This document shows, piece after piece, positions 9,395-18,557 of a stretch of DNA of 64,000 nucleotides. The position numbers were made by a program, and so were the translations under genes. The stretch covers positions 124,001 through 188,000 of the forward strand of contig CAYFPS010000001.1 of assembly GCA_964345075.1 (NCBI GenBank), in the 5' to 3' direction. The notes beneath the pieces are model-generated. The model saw only the letters and a program-made list of their open reading frames with translations. It was not told where the DNA came from and made no database searches. The number at the start of each line of letters is the position of its first letter. Position 1 is the first letter of the stretch. Source of the DNA: CAYFPS01 sp964345075. GTDB lineage: Bacteria; CAIWAD01.

Positions 9395-9420
9395 GTTCAC
9401 ACTCTAGTGAACGTTTGTTT
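9395..9420. promoter_or_regulatory. Candidate LexA operator between lexA and the flavoprotein gene
   Basis: GTTCAC (9395-9400), six bases, then GTGAAC (9407-9412) form a perfect inverted repeat. Overlapping it, GAACGTTTGTTT (9409-9420) resembles the GAAC-N4-GTTC (Cheo-type) LexA box with one mismatch. Placement immediately upstream of lexA supports autoregulation. Which of the two patterns is the true site cannot be decided from one copy. Confidence 0.5.
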
Positions 9421-9460
9421 AAGGCGCAAGCAAGCCGCGGGAATTCATAGTTTGTCCCTT

Positions 9461-10663
9461 ATGGATGAAGGGAGTCCGGCAGTGGCGAGTTCGTGGGATG
9501 TCATCATTATCGGGGCTGGCGCTTCCGGAATCTTCTGCGGAATTCAGGCTGCCGCCCGTGGTCGGCGTGTGCTCGTGCTTGATCACGCCAGCCGTGCAGG
9601 GAACAAGATTCTGATCAGCGGCGGCGGGCACTGCAACTTCACCAATCGGCGTGTATCACACGAAAATTTCCTCTCGGCAAATCCCCACTTCTACAAATCG
9701 GCTCTGGCCCGCTACACGCCAGAGGATTTTATCGCACTGGTTGAGCGACATGGCATTGCCTATGTGGAAAAGGATGCCGGCAAGCTCTTCTGCAAGGGAA
9801 GCTCGCGGGCCATCCTCGAGTTGTTGCTTGGGGAGTTAAAGCAGGCCGGTGCCAGCCTGCAAACCGGAACAAAGATCCTGTCTGTATCACGGGATGGACA
9901 GGGCTTTTCCGTCAAGACCGACAGCAAAATCTATCGCTGCGATTCGCTTGTTGTTGCCACCGGCGGCCTTTCCCTGCCCCGGCTTGGCGCAAGCTCATTC
10001 GGTCTGGATCTGGCAGTGCAGATGGGTCACACACTTGTATCACAATCGCCCGGCCTTGTTCCATTTACCCTTTCACCCGACAAGCGCGAACTTGCCGCGG
10101 AACTGGCCGGTGTTTCTCTTTCCGTGCGTGTTACATCTCCTGCCCGCACGGTCAGGGACAGTCTGCTCTTCACGCACCGGGGGCTTAGCGGGCCAGCTAT
10201 TCTTCAGCTATCGAATTACTGGCAGCCGGGCGAAACCATTCGGATCAACCTGCTGCCCGAGCATGAGCTGCCCGGCCTGTTTGAGACCTGGGCCCGCCAA
10301 CAGCCTGCACGCAATGTGGGCAGCCTGCTTGCAGGAATCCTGCCGCGCCGTGTGATACAACGAATGGTTGATCAGAAGATTCGTGATACACGGATATCTT
10401 CGCTTGGTGAGAAGGAGATGAAGGATCTGTCGCAGAGCCTTTCCAACTGGACCCTGCTGCCTGCCGGAACCGAGGGCTATCGCACGGCTGAAGTGATGCG
10501 AGGCGGCGTCAACTGCAACGAGCTTTCGCAAAAGACCATGGAGAGCCGGCTGGTGCCGGGGCTTTACTTCATCGGAGAAGTTGTGGATGTAACCGGACAG
10601 CTGGGTGGCTACAATTTTCAGTGGGCCTGGGCTTCGGGCTGGTCTGCCGGGCAGGTTGTCTGA
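9461..10663 (+). CDS. HI0933/YhiN-family FAD-dependent oxidoreductase
   Basis: A 400-residue flavoprotein. The N-terminus has a Rossmann dinucleotide motif (VIIIGAGASGIFCGIQAA), followed by NKILISGGGHCNFTNR and, at the C-terminus, GEVVDVTGQLGGYNFQWAWASG, all typical of HI0933 proteins. The substrate is unknown; the family has been tied to flavin-dependent reductions. The ATG at 9461 is chosen because the Rossmann strand begins about 12 residues later; an upstream TTG/GTG extension would run into the lexA operator. It carries five exact copies of GTGATACA/TGTATCAC in 740 bases, one of the densest stretches in the window. Confidence 0.88.
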   Translation: MDEGSPAVASSWDVIIIGAGASGIFCGIQAAARGRRVLVLDHASRAGNKILISGGGHCNFTNRRVSHENFLSANPHFYKSALARYTPEDFIALVERHGIAYVEKDAGKLFCKGSSRAILELLLGELKQAGASLQTGTKILSVSRDGQGFSVKTDSKIYRCDSLVVATGGLSLPRLGASSFGLDLAVQMGHTLVSQSPGLVPFTLSPDKRELAAELAGVSLSVRVTSPARTVRDSLLFTHRGLSGPAILQLSNYWQPGETIRINLLPEHELPGLFETWARQQPARNVGSLLAGILPRRVIQRMVDQKIRDTRISSLGEKEMKDLSQSLSNWTLLPAGTEGYRTAEVMRGGVNCNELSQKTMESRLVPGLYFIGEVVDVTGQLGGYNFQWAWASGWSAGQVV

Positions 10664-11155
10664 TCAGCGGTTTCGGCTGTCCAGCAGAATGGTCACAGGG
10701 CCGTCATTCCTGGCCTCTATTTCCATGTGATCTCCAAAAACGCCCGTCGCCACGCGCAAACCACGCGCCCTTAGTCCGTCAATCAATCGTTCATAGAGCG
10801 GAATCGCCTTCTCGGGATCCGCGGCCTGCCCGTAGTGCGGACGCCGGCCCTTGCGCGTATCCGCGTGCAGCGTGAACTGACTCACCACAAGCAGCTCGCC
10901 CGCCTGGCTGGCCGGGCCCGTTGCGTGCTCGCCCGCCTCGGCCATGTTCATCTCTTCAAGCGAGAGATTCATCACGCCCGCGGCATCGGGAAAGAGCCGC
11001 AGCTCAGGCAGCTTCTTCACCAGAAAATCCACATCCGCGAATTCGTCATCCCGCGAGATGCCCACCAGAACAAAATGCCCGCGCCCGATTTCCTCCTGAT
11101 GCCCACTTGAACAGCGAATCGTGGCGCGTGATACACGCTGAATGACAGCCCTCAT
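10664..11155 (-). CDS. dtd: D-aminoacyl-tRNA deacylase
   Basis: A 163-residue DTD. It has the N-terminal MRAVIQRVSRA strand, the SQFTLHADTRKGRRPH motif (SQxT active-site loop) and the NDGPVTILLDS C-terminal motif (NxGPxT). It hydrolyses D-aminoacyl and glycyl-tRNAs mischarged by synthetases. The start at 11153-11155 has AAGGAG seven bases upstream. Slightly longer than E. coli Dtd (145) owing to an insert near EAGEHATGPASQAG. Tail to tail with the flavoprotein gene; stops adjoin at 10663/10664. Confidence 0.95.
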   Translation of the reverse strand: MRAVIQRVSRATIRCSSGHQEEIGRGHFVLVGISRDDEFADVDFLVKKLPELRLFPDAAGVMNLSLEEMNMAEAGEHATGPASQAGELLVVSQFTLHADTRKGRRPHYGQAADPEKAIPLYERLIDGLRARGLRVATGVFGDHMEIEARNDGPVTILLDSRNR

Positions 11156-11202
11156 GCATGCTCCTTGATTGAAGGAGCAATATGGGATTTGCCACAGGCC
11201 TG

Positions 11203-11230
11203 AAAAAAGCCCGACCGAAAGGCCGGGCTT
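11203..11230 (-). terminator. Rho-independent terminator after the KamA-like gene
   Basis: On the minus strand AAGCCCG and CGGGCTT pair around a CTTTCGG-containing loop and are followed by TTTTTT. It lies 23 bases past the stop of the radical SAM gene, so it separates that gene from dtd. Confidence 0.85.
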
Positions 11231-11252
11231 GTGCAATCTGCTTTCAGGCTGC

Positions 11253-12434
11253 CTAGACAGGCACGACCATCTTGCCTTCCAGCTCCTCTACCTCGGGATC
11301 GATGGCAATGGCGCGAGAGAGCTCGTCGTCATCCTGCAGATAGCTGCCGGATGAGATCTCTTCGTAGTCATCCAGCCAGCGCGCTTCTGGATTGCGCTTC
11401 AACACAAGCAGACGGCCCGTGTTGGAAGGATCGGCCGCGCGGTGATAGCGCAGGAGGGTTTCGCGCTCCGTGACACAAAGCACTTCGATCTTGCCGGTAT
11501 GGTGTGACATGCAGAGCCTGGCGCGTCGGCCAAGCCCGCTGCAGATGGCGCGCGCGCGGTCGAAGATCTCGTAGCTCTGCTCAATGGGCACAGAGTAAGT
11601 ATCGTTGCCCAGCGTCGGGCGGCAGACGAAGAGATAATAGGGCGGAATGCCGGCAAAGGCCAGACGGTCGAAAAGCTCGGCCAGCACCAGCGGGTCGTCA
11701 TTCACGCCGGCAATCAGGGGTGTCTGGTTGACCGTAACAACACCGGCCTTCTGCAGCATGCTCATACCCTGAATCGCGATGTCGGTCAGCTCGCGCGGAT
11801 GATTGAAGTGCGCCATCACATAGATCTTCTGATCGTCGCGACTGTGGCGACCCAGCACCTCCAGCAGTTGCGGGTCTTCCGTGATACGATACGGGTTGAA
11901 GACCGGCATCTTGCTGCCAATGCGAATGATGCGCACATGCGGAATCTCGCGCAGCTTCGTCAGGATGGCGTCCAGCTTGGCCGTGGACATCAGGAGCGGA
12001 TCGCCTCCCGTCAGCAGCACATTGCTGATCTCGCTGTGTTCGCGAATGTAGTCGAGGCCCTGTGATACATCGCGCACGACCTCGTCGTTATCATCCAGAA
12101 AGAGCCGCTTGCGAAAGCAGAAGCGGCAATAGGCGCCGCAGACACCATTGACCAGCAGGAGGGCCGTGTCAAAGTATTTGTGCTCCAGTCCGGGCACGCG
12201 CGTGTAGGTTTCTTCGCCGGAGGCATCCAGCTCGCCCCATTCGGACATTTCCTCGGCATCGGGCATGACAATGCGGCGGATGGGATCCTCGGGATCATTC
12301 CAGTCGATCAGGCCCTGATAGTAGGTGTTTGAACGAAACACGAAACGTTCCGCTACGGGGGCCAGGGCCGCGCGCTCTTCGGCACTCAGCTCAGGGACCT
12401 GTTCAAGTCGGGTGATGTACTTCGGCTTGCTCAT
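11253..12434 (-). CDS. KamA-family radical SAM enzyme (lysine 2,3-aminomutase-like)
   Basis: A 393-residue radical SAM protein with the 4Fe-4S motif C99-x3-C103-x2-C106 in VNGVCGAYCRFCFRKR, then TGGDPL (SAM-binding GGE-type motif) and a barrel typical of lysine 2,3-aminomutases (HFNHPRELT, NQTPLIAGVNDD). KamA uses PLP and SAM to move an amino group; relatives act on glutamate or on EF-P lysine (EpmB). No efp gene adjoins, so I do not pick a substrate. The ATG at 12432-12434 is preceded by GAGGAAACC. A clear terminator follows. The C-terminus is acidic. Confidence 0.82.
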   Translation of the reverse strand: MSKPKYITRLEQVPELSAEERAALAPVAERFVFRSNTYYQGLIDWNDPEDPIRRIVMPDAEEMSEWGELDASGEETYTRVPGLEHKYFDTALLLVNGVCGAYCRFCFRKRLFLDDNDEVVRDVSQGLDYIREHSEISNVLLTGGDPLLMSTAKLDAILTKLREIPHVRIIRIGSKMPVFNPYRITEDPQLLEVLGRHSRDDQKIYVMAHFNHPRELTDIAIQGMSMLQKAGVVTVNQTPLIAGVNDDPLVLAELFDRLAFAGIPPYYLFVCRPTLGNDTYSVPIEQSYEIFDRARAICSGLGRRARLCMSHHTGKIEVLCVTERETLLRYHRAADPSNTGRLLVLKRNPEARWLDDYEEISSGSYLQDDDELSRAIAIDPEVEELEGKMVVPV

Positions 12435-12683
12435 GGTTTCCTCCGTTATTTGAGACACGTCTGTGAGGCTCGGGCGGAAACCGGGCATGGCAGGTTAACT
12501 GCCGGTCGGTGGCAAGGTGGCGCTGGATTCCTCTTGGATCACCCGTGATACATGGAGTGACGCTTTGCGTCTACACGGAACGCGATGGAAGCACCGGGGT
12601 GGCTTCAAACCTTGCAAATCGGCTCGCCGAGCCGCTTGAAACAGCCTCTGAGAGTAACAAAGGGGCTCCAGAGTGGCAAACAG

Positions 12684-13868
12684 CTACATGTGCGGGTCGG
12701 GATCGACGGCCTCGTCATAGTTGACGCCAGCCACGCCGAAGCCAAACAGGCGCAGGAAATCCTTGTGATAGGCATGCACATCGCAGAAGTCGGCCGCATT
12801 GTCCTCTCGAATCAGCTCCCAGCGGCGCTTGACTTCAGCCTGCACCTCTTCACGCATCTCCCAGTCGTCAATCCGAATGCGATTGCGCTCATCCAGTGTG
12901 GGCCTTTTGCCTTCGCCAGCGTGTTCGGCAAAGAGCCGGATCATCTGCTCGATGGTGTCTTCGTGCAGGCCCTTTTCCTTCATCACATCAAAGACAAGCG
13001 AGATGTACATCGAAATGCCGGGAATGGCTGAAGAGCTCTGTGTTACAACGGACTTGGCCACAACCGTGTGACACCAGCCGCCAACGCTCTCGTTCATTCG
13101 CTGATTGAGGTGGTCGCAGGTGGCCTCCAGGTGCAGCTTGGCCTGTCCAATTGTGCCGTCGCGGTAAATCGGCCGTGTGACATCCGGCCCGATGTAGGAA
13201 AAGGCCATCACCTTGGCCTCTGGTGCCAGCAGGCCCTCTTCCAGCAGGCGCTCGGTCCAGCGCTCAAGATCTTCGCCACCCATCACCTTGATGGTGTGGG
13301 CAATCTCTTCTTCAGTGGCGACTTCGTAAATGCCCTCACTGACATCACCCGTGCGCGTGTCCAGCATCTTGGTCGTGACCTTGGAGCCAATGGCCTTCAA
13401 GCTGCTGGTGTAGACATCGCCCGTCTCCGGGTCCGTCCGGCGCGGGGCCGCCAGAGAGTAGACGAGGTAGTCGATCGGCCCCCAGGCGCGGAGCATGGCA
13501 ACCACATCTTCCAGCACTTCGCGGCTGAAGGCGTCACCCATAATGGTCTCGGCCTTGAGTCCTTTGGCGCGCGCCTCCTGATGAAAGGCCGCCGTGTTGT
13601 ACCAGCCAGCACTGCCCGAGCGCTTGTTCTTGGGCGGGCGCTCGAAGGCCACGCCCAGCGTGTCCATACCCAGACCGAAAGCGCCCGTGATGCGAGCGGC
13701 CAGTCCGTATCCCATGGAAGATCCCAGCACCAGCATGCGCCCGCCACGCTTCACGGATGAAGCTTCGGCAATCTCGATCTGCCTGCGGATTTCGCGCGCG
13801 CAGCCTTCCGGGTGGGCGGTCGTGCAGATGAAGCCGAAGACTTTCGGCTTGATGACGATTTTTTCCAT
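12684..13868 (-). CDS. fabV: Trans-2-enoyl-CoA/ACP reductase FabV
   Basis: A 394-residue FabV/TER. It begins IVIKPKVFGFICTTAHPEGC, has the NADH-binding stretch GRMLVLGSSMGYGLAARI, the active-site spacing Y-x8-K (YRDGTIGQAK) and the conserved C-terminus near DEAVDPD. It reduces the trans-2 double bond of enoyl-ACP or enoyl-CoA with NADH, the last step of fatty-acid elongation. The ATG at 13866-13868 has AGGAAGAG upstream; a GTGATACA copy lies at 13880-13887 just ahead of that site. Monocistronic by appearance. Confidence 0.95.
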   Translation of the reverse strand: MEKIVIKPKVFGFICTTAHPEGCAREIRRQIEIAEASSVKRGGRMLVLGSSMGYGLAARITGAFGLGMDTLGVAFERPPKNKRSGSAGWYNTAAFHQEARAKGLKAETIMGDAFSREVLEDVVAMLRAWGPIDYLVYSLAAPRRTDPETGDVYTSSLKAIGSKVTTKMLDTRTGDVSEGIYEVATEEEIAHTIKVMGGEDLERWTERLLEEGLLAPEAKVMAFSYIGPDVTRPIYRDGTIGQAKLHLEATCDHLNQRMNESVGGWCHTVVAKSVVTQSSSAIPGISMYISLVFDVMKEKGLHEDTIEQMIRLFAEHAGEGKRPTLDERNRIRIDDWEMREEVQAEVKRRWELIREDNAADFCDVHAYHKDFLRLFGFGVAGVNYDEAVDPDPHM

Positions 13869-14221
13869 GCTCTCTTCCTGTGATACAAAAAGCCCCGGCG
13901 CGCGTACGGATTCCGGCCAGCCGAGCTGGTCATGAATGTCCTCAGTACCGTCGGGGAGTGTCAATCAAGTCTGCAAGGTAGGGATTTGGCGGCTCAATGG
14001 GCGGGATTATTGACCTAGAGTGCTATAATGGTCCAAATAAACCGGAAAGTGTAACCCATCCTCCCGGCTCGTTCACATGTTTTCTGGGCAAACAGCCCGC
14101 CACGGCTCGCGAAGAGTTGAAGTTCAGACCTTAGCAAGCATAGAGCACAAAACATGGTGTCAAGTTCATCTCGAATGAGAAAGAAATCAGTGCTGCAAGA
14201 GTCTTCGATTGCGCAAAGTCA
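13869..14221. other. Intergenic region between fabV and the large glycosidase-like gene
   Basis: About 350 bases between divergent genes. A GTGATACA copy sits at 13880. TATAAT at 14024-14029 could be a -10 element, with TTGACC at 14010-14015 too close to be its -35. The right half is more A+T-rich, like the following gene. I see no RNA gene or other ORF. Confidence 0.6.
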
Positions 14222-17200
14222 ATGCTGCATTCTGTAACACTTAGAGCTTACATATCTTTCTTAACGGTATTCCTGGGCTTCTCCACCGCTTACCCCTTAG
14301 AGCATTATAGAGACATGATTGGCTATAACAATGAATTCTATGGGGCAAATTTATTTGGCATCGATGAGTTTGAGTATTGTGGGACTGTATATGACTTTAC
14401 AAAAGACGTTGGGAACTGGACGTGTATTGGCGTGAGTTGGCATGTTGCTGAATCTGGCAACAGTAATCTGACTGGCGATTTTCATTTGGAGCGATATGAT
14501 GCGTTGCTTGACAGCGCTCTCGCCAGAGATCTCAAGGTTGTAATGATTCTTTCAGGCACTCCATATTTGGCATCGATCCCTGAATTTAGAGGCGATGAAG
14601 AGCTTTACTCAACTTCAGCGATTTATCTTGAGACTGGGCCTTCCGGAGACACTCTCGCCGTTGAAAGGTGGAGAGAGTTTTGTGCAGAAGTTGCTGGGCG
14701 GTATTATCCGCGTGTTAAGCACTTTCAAATAGGAAATGAGGTCAACTACCAAGAGTATTATCGCTACGCGGATGAGACATTCACAGCAGTCTCTGGCCAC
14801 TATCTACCGTATTCCGACTATCTTGCGATGGGTTCTCATGCAATGCAGGAGATTGGAGATGCCATTGCTCAAGGCGTTGATTCACTGGTTAACAAACCTC
14901 TCAAGATTCTCGCAGGAGGGTTGTTTGCTTCGACAGAAACAGAGTATTTCCAAACAGGCACACCCAGGATCGTTGCTGCTGTCGACTATTTAGAATCATT
15001 GTATGACTATGCTAGCAACAACACATTAGATCCTGATGAGTACTTTGATATTGTATCCTACCATCCATATGGTCGATTTGAGCTTGAGCTTTTCACGAAT
15101 AATGTTTTGCTAGAACATGAGCAAAACACCTTCCTCGAAACTGAAAACATACATCAGTTGATGGTGGCCAGAGGAGATTCGGAAAAAGAAATCTGGGGGA
15201 CAGAATGTGGTCCGCCATTGGAATGTGCCGCTGCGGCGTCGCAAATGACACTGGAGACTCAAGCACTTTGGGCAGACCAGTATTTGCAAATGTGGACCAA
15301 TTGGACTTTTACGGGACCTTTGTTCTGGTGGTGTCTTCGGGAGCAAGTTCGCCATAATCCTGATTCCGACAGCCTGATGAATTGCTGGGGAGCAATGGAT
15401 TCGGATTGGACGTTTCGTCCCGCCTATCACGTCTGGCATGCCTGGGGCAACTCGAGTACGGAACGAATGGATCTTCACATCGGAGAAGGCCCCGACTTCT
15501 TGTATCACGCGTGGGACGATGCGTTTGAACACCGTTTTCAGCTGGAAGCAGCAAATAGAGACACGGTTCGGGTCTACATTCATGCCTCCGATTCCCCAAT
15601 CTTCGTGCAATCGCCCACTGTTATTGGTGTGGGGCCAACATCTATCGAGGTCATCGGGGTTACGGGATCGCCTTCCGAGATGGAGGAGGCGCTGGCAGGA
15701 CAGGTTGTGCTTGAAGCCGTGGGAAACCTTGGGCATCTCCCTTTTCTGACAGTTCTTGATTCTGCGACAAATCTCACGCTTGAAAATCTGACGCTTCAGG
15801 GCTTTGGTGAAGGAGAAGACCTGAATTACCGCGAGCTGATGACTTTTGGCCACTGTGTTCATTTTTCAGGGAAGGCGCTGCACATTGATAATTGCCGCTT
15901 CCTTGATAACGGGCTTGCCTCTTTCAATAGCGAGCATGGACTCTGGGATGGCTTTGGGCCTGTTCTTTTCGTAGACGGCTCAACCAGTTGCCTGCATGTT
16001 GAGAACAGCCTCTTTGTGGGAAATGAGTCCGGCTGTCAGCCGGGTGCCTGTCTTGTTGCCCTGAATGCGGACAGCCTGACCTTGCTGTCCACTACGTTTC
16101 ACGACAATACGATCAACATCTATTATCCGGGAAGAAACGAAGATGCCGAATGCGGCCCCGCTATTGATCACGCTGTTTCCGGTCATGCCATCCATGTGAT
16201 TCAGGCGCAGCATACTGCCATTAAAGGCTGCCTGTTTACAGGCGAGTATCCCGGCGGAGAATGGGATTCCGGCCGGCTTCCTCAGTTCGACATTCAGGCT
16301 GGTAGCGGCCAGGTGAGCTTCAGCGCCACGGATCAGGATGGGTGGGCAAGTGATCAGCAAGCCTTTCCAGAAGCCTTGGGGAATGTGGTTGTGCCTCATG
16401 CAGAATCGGAAGTGCGCATTGGCTATGTGGATGCTGACAACCGTGACTTCCGCCTTCGCCAGAACAGTGAACTGCTGGACAGGGGGGATCCCAACCCGGA
16501 AAAGAAAAACTTCGATCTTACACGCTCGGACATCGGCTGGACACCCAACTATCAGGTGATTGAACTCGGAGCTTATGCGCAAGGCCCCTTGTCTGCTGGA
16601 TTCTACGAGGTCAGCGGCCCGGTTTGCGCAATCAATCATGACATTGCAGCTGGAGCCGTGATTCGTGTGCACGAGGGTAGCTTGCTACAAATCCTCACCT
16701 CCGCTGGCAGCAATCGGCGTATCGGGGATCTTGACGGCCCGCGTACAGCCATTGTCGGACGTGGTTCACAAGTCGGAGCGCCGGCTGCTGGAATTGAGCT
16801 GCTGAATGTGTCGAGCGATAGCAGCCTGCTCTTGGAAGGTGTGTTGTTCAACTACGCTCCACGCTCTTATGACCAGAGCGGACATGGTGCTTCCCTTCAT
16901 ATCTACGACAGTGGCCATGCGGACATCCTCTCCGTGTCTTTTGACCACGTCAGCTTTGAAAACTACGTGAATGTGCCTGATCCCGATGGCCAAGCTTATG
17001 ACGGGAGTCTCTTGTTTCGTGACTGCGAGGCTACGCTTTCCGGCCTGGATGTGGGAGATGCAAACGGGGATCGATACGGTATCGGGCAACTTCAATTGGT
17101 CAATTCCAATGTGCGTGTGGAGGCCAGCACATTTATCCCAACTGCTCGGAGCATTCTGTCAGGTGAACCGGCCTTGAAGATCCACGGTGTGCTAGCAGGG

Positions 17201-18529
17201 GGCGAGACGGAATTGGTGGACAACACCTTCCATGGACTACCGGGTAGTATGAGCGACCCGATTCTGCTGGATATCACGGGAAGCACGGTCCGGATGGAGG
17301 GCAACCAGTTTCTGGATCTGCGAAACACGGCCCTGATTGAGTCCAATTCCAGCCTCTATCTGGATCGAGAAGCAAGGAATCACTTCCAGGCCTACATGTA
17401 TCCTGATTCTTTCGACAATAACGCACCCTTGCTTGCAATGGAATCCGGCAATCTGGATCTTTTCTGTGGCCGCAACAACCTGATAGTGAATGCATACAGT
17501 GGAAGCTGGCCGGTTATTTCCTGGCAAGTGGCCAATCCGGAAACTTTGCAGACGGTACCCCAGGTGTGGCGGGACAATTTTTGGGGGACGGACTGCGTTG
17601 CTGGAATTCCTCCAGGAGACCTTGAATCACTGAATCTGATCCCAGTCTGGGCTACGCTTGAAAGCACCCTGGATGCGTGTGTCACGCCCTTGGATCCCGC
17701 CAATCCGCTTTGCCCCTTTACCGCGTATGAACCCTACGAGCTTCTGGTTGCGGGTAAGGACGCAGAAAAGAATGGGGACTTTGCGCTGGCCCATGTGAAC
17801 TATACGGCACTCCTGCACCTTTATCCGCTGGCCAAGGAAGTCAACGACGGAACACTTCGCCTGAAAGCCGTCGGGCTGGACAAGACCTACGGCCCGCTCC
17901 ATGTCGAATCGGTTCGGGATGACCTTTTCATTGCCGCAGATTCAACGGAAGCAAACAAGCGTCACTCGCTGTCCATTTTGCAGCTTTGCTCCGGTTGGTG
18001 CACGGCAGCGCGCTGGGGAGATCGTGCGAGCGCCATTGCAGCGCTTGAAGGCCTGCTAACCGTGGAACCGAATCCGCTCTGCCGGGATACGATCAACCGG
18101 GCGCTGCTTGAAATCGCTACCTACCCCCCGCTTGAGGGAGCTTTGCTGGCGGCTTCTCCGGAAGCCAGACTGAATCGGGCCATCCAGGAAGGCCGGGCGG
18201 TATCCGCACTTTTGTCCTACAGGCGAGGAAGCGAACTGACAAGTGAAGTGAGTCTGCTGCTGCCCACGGAGTTCGCCATCACCCGGATCTACCCGAACCC
18301 CTTCAATCCAACGACCACCATCGAGCTGGCGCTACCCAACGAGCAGCACGTTCGCGTCCGGATCTACAACATGCTGGGCCAGCTGGTGGCAGAAGTCCTG
18401 AATGAGAACCTGACAGCGGGAACGCACAACCTCATTCTCGATGGCTCGCGCAATGCAAGTGGTGTCTACCTTGCGAGAGCAGAGAGTCAGGGATTGACGA
18501 AGATCAAAAAGTTGCTGCTCTTGAAATGA
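14222..18529 (+). CDS. Large secreted protein: glycosidase-like barrel + parallel beta-helix + C-terminal sorting-type domain
   Basis: A 1,435-residue exported protein. Residues 1-25 form a signal peptide (YISFLTVFLGFSTA). Residues about 30-420 look like a clan GH-A beta/alpha barrel: QIGNEVNYQEYY places the candidate acid/base at Glu173 and EIWGTECG the nucleophile at Glu328. Residues about 460-1180 are repetitive and Asn/Asp/Gly-rich with right-handed beta-helix character (LTLENLTLQGF, LHIDNCRFLDNG). A helical linker follows, then a C-terminal domain from about residue 1357 (IYPNPFNPTTTIELAL ... GVYLARAESQG ... KIKKLLLLK), as used by type IX-like secretion or surface anchoring. Substrate unknown, possibly a polysaccharide. 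The first 1.3 kb is more A+T-rich than the neighbours, and the gene has only one exact GTGATACA copy, which hints at later acquisition. Confidence 0.8.
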   Translation: MLHSVTLRAYISFLTVFLGFSTAYPLEHYRDMIGYNNEFYGANLFGIDEFEYCGTVYDFTKDVGNWTCIGVSWHVAESGNSNLTGDFHLERYDALLDSALARDLKVVMILSGTPYLASIPEFRGDEELYSTSAIYLETGPSGDTLAVERWREFCAEVAGRYYPRVKHFQIGNEVNYQEYYRYADETFTAVSGHYLPYSDYLAMGSHAMQEIGDAIAQGVDSLVNKPLKILAGGLFASTETEYFQTGTPRIVAAVDYLESLYDYASNNTLDPDEYFDIVSYHPYGRFELELFTNNVLLEHEQNTFLETENIHQLMVARGDSEKEIWGTECGPPLECAAAASQMTLETQALWADQYLQMWTNWTFTGPLFWWCLREQVRHNPDSDSLMNCWGAMDSDWTFRPAYHVWHAWGNSSTERMDLHIGEGPDFLYHAWDDAFEHRFQLEAANRDTVRVYIHASDSPIFVQSPTVIGVGPTSIEVIGVTGSPSEMEEALAGQVVLEAVGNLGHLPFLTVLDSATNLTLENLTLQGFGEGEDLNYRELMTFGHCVHFSGKALHIDNCRFLDNGLASFNSEHGLWDGFGPVLFVDGSTSCLHVENSLFVGNESGCQPGACLVALNADSLTLLSTTFHDNTINIYYPGRNEDAECGPAIDHAVSGHAIHVIQAQHTAIKGCLFTGEYPGGEWDSGRLPQFDIQAGSGQVSFSATDQDGWASDQQAFPEALGNVVVPHAESEVRIGYVDADNRDFRLRQNSELLDRGDPNPEKKNFDLTRSDIGWTPNYQVIELGAYAQGPLSAGFYEVSGPVCAINHDIAAGAVIRVHEGSLLQILTSAGSNRRIGDLDGPRTAIVGRGSQVGAPAAGIELLNVSSDSSLLLEGVLFNYAPRSYDQSGHGASLHIYDSGHADILSVSFDHVSFENYVNVPDPDGQAYDGSLLFRDCEATLSGLDVGDANGDRYGIGQLQLVNSNVRVEASTFIPTARSILSGEPALKIHGVLAGGETELVDNTFHGLPGSMSDPILLDITGSTVRMEGNQFLDLRNTALIESNSSLYLDREARNHFQAYMYPDSFDNNAPLLAMESGNLDLFCGRNNLIVNAYSGSWPVISWQVANPETLQTVPQVWRDNFWGTDCVAGIPPGDLESLNLIPVWATLESTLDACVTPLDPANPLCPFTAYEPYELLVAGKDAEKNGDFALAHVNYTALLHLYPLAKEVNDGTLRLKAVGLDKTYGPLHVESVRDDLFIAADSTEANKRHSLSILQLCSGWCTAARWGDRASAIAALEGLLTVEPNPLCRDTINRALLEIATYPPLEGALLAASPEARLNRAIQEGRAVSALLSYRRGSELTSEVSLLLPTEFAITRIYPNPFNPTTTIELALPNEQHVRVRIYNMLGQLVAEVLNENLTAGTHNLILDGSRNASGVYLARAESQGLTKIKKLLLLK

Positions 18530-18557
18530 GAGACAAGAGCCAACTGCTGGAGCCACT

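Noticed and set aside
14010..14029. Standard sigma-70 promoter before the glycosidase-like gene
   Set aside because: TTGACC and TATAAT are only 8 bases apart; no -35 at proper spacing.
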